Below are positions 62,301-64,000 of a stretch of DNA of 64,000 nucleotides, one piece after another. Location of the stretch: contig NZ_JANFDA010000005.1 in assembly GCF_040493455.1 (NCBI RefSeq), positions 266,611-330,610 on the forward strand. The letters are read 5' to 3'. Within the stretch, counting starts at the first letter, position 1; each line of letters starts with the position of its first letter. Position numbers and translations under genes: made by a program. The DNA is from Microcosmobacter sp040493455 (GTDB taxonomy: Bacteria; Bacteroidota; Bacteroidia; Flavobacteriales; Flavobacteriaceae). The notes under the pieces are model-generated. The model was not told the DNA's origin, ran no database searches, and worked only from the letters and a program-made list of their open reading frames with translations.

Positions 62301-64000
62301 ACCATAAGTTTGTACACCAGGAGTAACAGGAGTGATTGTTGTTGAAGCTCCTGTAGTAACTACGGTTCCTGTACCATCTGTCCACTCAATAACTTCGTCG
62401 ACAGGAGCTTGAGGGATGGTTATATTCTCTAAAGCCCAAGAGCTAGTAGTATTACTATTCATGGTGAATTTTATTCTTAGGTTTGTTAACCCAATGTAAG
62501 AACCCAGATCAATTGACACATGTTTATCCACCAAAGAACTTAATGTATTTCTGCAACCATTAGGACCTCCAGGAGGCCAATTGAGATCAGCAAAACCACC
62601 ACTGTCACTTGGACCAGTGTAATTATATGCAGCGCCAGGGTCTAGAGTTATAGGGTATGTAGCCCCTCCATCCAGAGAGAGTTCAATTAGTCCCCAAGCA
62701 CCAGCAGTAAAACGAAAAGCTTGATCAAATTCTAAAGTAGCAGTTGCAAGTCCTAAAGTGTTAAAAGTAGGGGTTTCTAATGTTGTTATCCCGTTAATAC
62801 CATGTGCAATAGCAAACTTATTATTATCCGGAGATTCATAACAACGACCACTAAAGTTATTAGGCCCATTAGTTCCTCGCCAACTCGTAGGCGAAGTGGC
62901 ATTTCCTCCAGCGTTCCAGGAAGCTACGCCATCAACCAACCAACCTAAATTATTAAGATTGGCAGTATTAAAGCCGCCACCCTCATTTTCACCAAGAGGA
63001 ATAGCAAATTCACTTTGAGCTTCAACAGTAATAGCATCTCCTAAACAAATTGAAAAAGTATCAGGGCCAATAATGGTTGGAGGAACATCTGGAGGGATCA
63101 CAGATACAATGACTATAGTTGATGTCGCTTGACATGATCCAATTTGGATTACCGCTCGGAGTAATGTAGTATCGGTAATATCAGCATAATAATAAGTAGC
63201 TGCCGTATTAGCAATTGTTGTCCAATTCACACCCCCATCAAGTGATGATTCCCATCGAACAATATTTCCACTGTAACCAGTTAAATTAAATGTGGCGTTT
63301 TGAGGTTCGTCAGGGCATGCGGTGACTTCTACTAAATCGTCTGCATCAGCAATAGTTTCAGTATTGTTTAGGTAACCAGTAAGCGTACCACCACTAATCG
63401 TAGGACTATTTACGGTAACAGTAGCAGTACATGTATCAGTGTTACCTCCAACATCAGTTACTGTTAAGACTACCACATTAGAACCAATATCGGTACAATC
63501 AAAAGTGGATTGAGATAAAGACATTCCTGCAATACTACAGTTGTCTGAAGATCCATTATTTATTTGACTAGGAGTGATCGATGCTGTCCCATTTGTGTTA
63601 TTTAATTGTATGGTAATGTCTTGGCAAACAGCTGTAGGACTTATGGTATCATCTATAATTATATTTTGAACGATGTCAATATCGTTACCATTACCATCAT
63701 CAAAATTCCAAGTAATCGCGTATGAACCTTGACTAGAATATGTTAAGGGATCACTAGTTGTTCCAGTAATTGTTCCAGCACAATTATCATTTATTGTTGG
63801 TGCTGTTAATGTAGCACTACATTCAGCTGTAATGAGTGGTAATGTTATACTTGAAGGATCCTCATCATCGATCACGGTGATGTCGAATGAGCATGTCGCC
63901 GTGTTTCCTGCAGCATCCGTTATGACAAATGTGTTTGTTGTTGTACCGACAGGGAACTGACCACCCGATGCGATACCAGCCGTCTGTGAGACAGAAGCAC
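59334..64000 (-). CDS. Second giant T9SS adhesin with HYR and LamG domains, 5' part outside the window
   Basis: The frame stays open to base 64000, so at least 1555 residues are visible and the start lies beyond. From the N-terminal side: HYR domains (GGQFPVGTTTNTFVITDAAGNT then CSFDITVIDDEDP; a second with VLTVTDVGGNTDTCTATVTV), an Ig-like/PKD-type region, a concanavalin-like domain, a LamG domain (DGVNDYITFDDNYPAGNNFSLEVWV to IDEVRIWNTALTVDQI), the ERDQQGTTNFYNYNYWSSPV module and a type A sorting domain (YNILGQKVRTW, GTYIVKVHSEGKVFNKKVIISL). It is a likely surface adhesin and paralogue of the 48417 gene. The 98-base gap downstream holds the next gene's promoter and no terminator is seen. 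Confidence 0.87.
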   Translation of the reverse strand, partial: ASVSQTAGIASGGQFPVGTTTNTFVITDAAGNTATCSFDITVIDDEDPSSITLPLITAECSATLTAPTINDNCAGTITGTTSDPLTYSSQGSYAITWNFDDGNGNDIDIVQNIIIDDTISPTAVCQDITIQLNNTNGTASITPSQINNGSSDNCSIAGMSLSQSTFDCTDIGSNVVVLTVTDVGGNTDTCTATVTVNSPTISGGTLTGYLNNTETIADADDLVEVTACPDEPQNATFNLTGYSGNIVRWESSLDGGVNWTTIANTAATYYYADITDTTLLRAVIQIGSCQATSTIVIVSVIPPDVPPTIIGPDTFSICLGDAITVEAQSEFAIPLGENEGGGFNTANLNNLGWLVDGVASWNAGGNATSPTSWRGTNGPNNFSGRCYESPDNNKFAIAHGINGITTLETPTFNTLGLATATLEFDQAFRFTAGAWGLIELSLDGGATYPITLDPGAAYNYTGPSDSGGFADLNWPPGGPNGCRNTLSSLVDKHVSIDLGSYIGLTNLRIKFTMNSNTTSSWALENITIPQAPVDEVIEWTDGTGTVVTTGASTTITPVTPGVQTYGVTSLINGCRADGDEGTEFIDVNVSFAYAGKDIAPITGECGLSTVNLNAYDNTLTAAQNIANGAYDNNYVTGTYPGTGDAGVWSVVSSPSACGNTYSFSNVGDPRATFTGEAGTYTLRWTVAGCSFDDMQVIIDNCNTVDFDGVNDYITFDDNYPAGNNFSLEVWVKPNALSGTQALLSKRDANNLTNGYDLRLTNNTLSFNWNNGGSINSPYALTINRWYHVAVTFNSGNYRLYVDGILVNTTAGSAPSVNARSFIIGAMDKTGDPTNHYNGWIDEVRIWNTALTVDQIRQMMNQQIQNNGNTVRGEIVPLDINGLLWANLDGYYRMDLNCGQLTTIAGSIDGRLRNMNSSQEETAPLPYTSRVDGQQWATDNTWTHFNVWDAPNSLGIDGVTPIDWNIVQISHNIDSGNKNITVLGLISDTSGKELTISDPNDTQNETNTGQSLTVSHYLKLDGFIDLVGESQLIQNEGSILDVTSAGYLERDQQGTTNFYNYNYWSSPVSPINTTSNNGDYTVNGVFRDGTNSNNPLNFQWTNSYDANGSTTPITLSRRWIYVYENYPADTYADWRYLTETGTLAVGLSYTMKGSGAASSEQNYVYIGKPNNGTITTPITIGNQALVGNPYPSALDGNEFILDNIPGGNAGSSNSTDGTLYFWEHYTSNFTHILEDYEGGYATYNLTGGNAAVSPPLVSGNGTPSKIPRRYVPVAQGFYVTASNVGGNVTFHNDQRQFVREAVNTSVFIRSENPNTTASSDAVGEDDIQRVRINFKNPDGAIRPLLLGFTPDDSATDGFDYGYDAEETELLEDDMLWMVDELTCSTQGVGSFDITKQYPLGLFMTNSGSVEVSLSQLENFSDVIDVFIYDALLDTYFQINDNDFVIEVDSGDHIDRFFITFMEEDTLSISEVEKDKMVISYLSESHYIYVNTFDGRPIDKIELYNILGQKVRTWLDSDGFSPSSISVPVLGISEGTYIVKVHSEGKVFNKKVIISL

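Overview
The window is chromosomal DNA of a marine-type Flavobacteriaceae bacterium (Bacteroidota). The evidence is AT-rich DNA, promoters with the Bacteroidetes -7 box TAnnTTTG, many secreted proteins ending in type IX secretion system (T9SS) sorting domains, SusC/Oar/FecA-like TonB receptors, a GldL-like small protein, a split transketolase and a zeaxanthin-type carotenoid operon. The genus cannot be fixed from the sequence alone. No phage, insertion sequence, CRISPR array or rRNA is seen, and no gene-free stretch exceeds 300 bases.

Layout. 1-4335: the end of an HTTM-domain membrane protein overlapping a FecA-like TonB receptor, then a PhoD-like phosphatase. 4396-5902: guaB with an inverted repeat at its start. 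5994-8358 (minus): TlpA-like thioredoxin, a secreted protein with a TonB-C-like end, and an SRPBCC protein. 8501-13914: operon of three periplasmic foldase genes (parvulin, lipoprotein, SurA-like), a MoxR ATPase and a mini-GldL. 14087-18134: aconitase, a Crp/Fnr regulator and a duplicated-domain lipoprotein. 18201-22690 (minus): carotenoid operon crtI-crtB-crtZ-lycopene cyclase behind a CarH-like MerR regulator; the crtI and merR promoters carry the same GTTWAAC motif against the -7 box. 22785-22995: tRNA-Leu and tRNA-Lys. 23130-25670: aroK, a phosphoribosyltransferase, an Hsp15-like protein and an FKBP-like lipoprotein. 25727-28857 (minus): a beta-barrel protein and the split transketolase, with an unknown secreted protein wedged between its two subunits.

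29000-46743 is mostly housekeeping: tgt (without the usual zinc cysteines), lptG-like, a DMT transporter, accA, dnaB, an Abi-alpha-like gene, a secreted protein usually labelled asparagine synthetase B, a membrane nucleotide cyclase, yjbQ, priA, a LytTR regulator, rpsF-rpsR-rplI, an Oar-like TonB receptor and a small conserved protein. hisS follows at 46990-48360.

48417-64000 (minus) is a surface/secretome island: a 2434-residue T9SS adhesin-like protein, an M14 carboxypeptidase, a short secreted protein that is a free-standing copy of the adhesins' C-terminal module, and a second giant adhesin running off the window end. Upstream of the first three lies the same previously unannotated regulatory element: two direct repeats of (T/G)ATGAAATGC (plus strand) exactly 20 bp apart, next to or overlapping the promoter. 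This putative T9SS-cargo regulon is the most novel signal found. The CarH-like carotenoid switch, the Abi-alpha gene beside dnaB and the transketolase insertion are the next most interesting.
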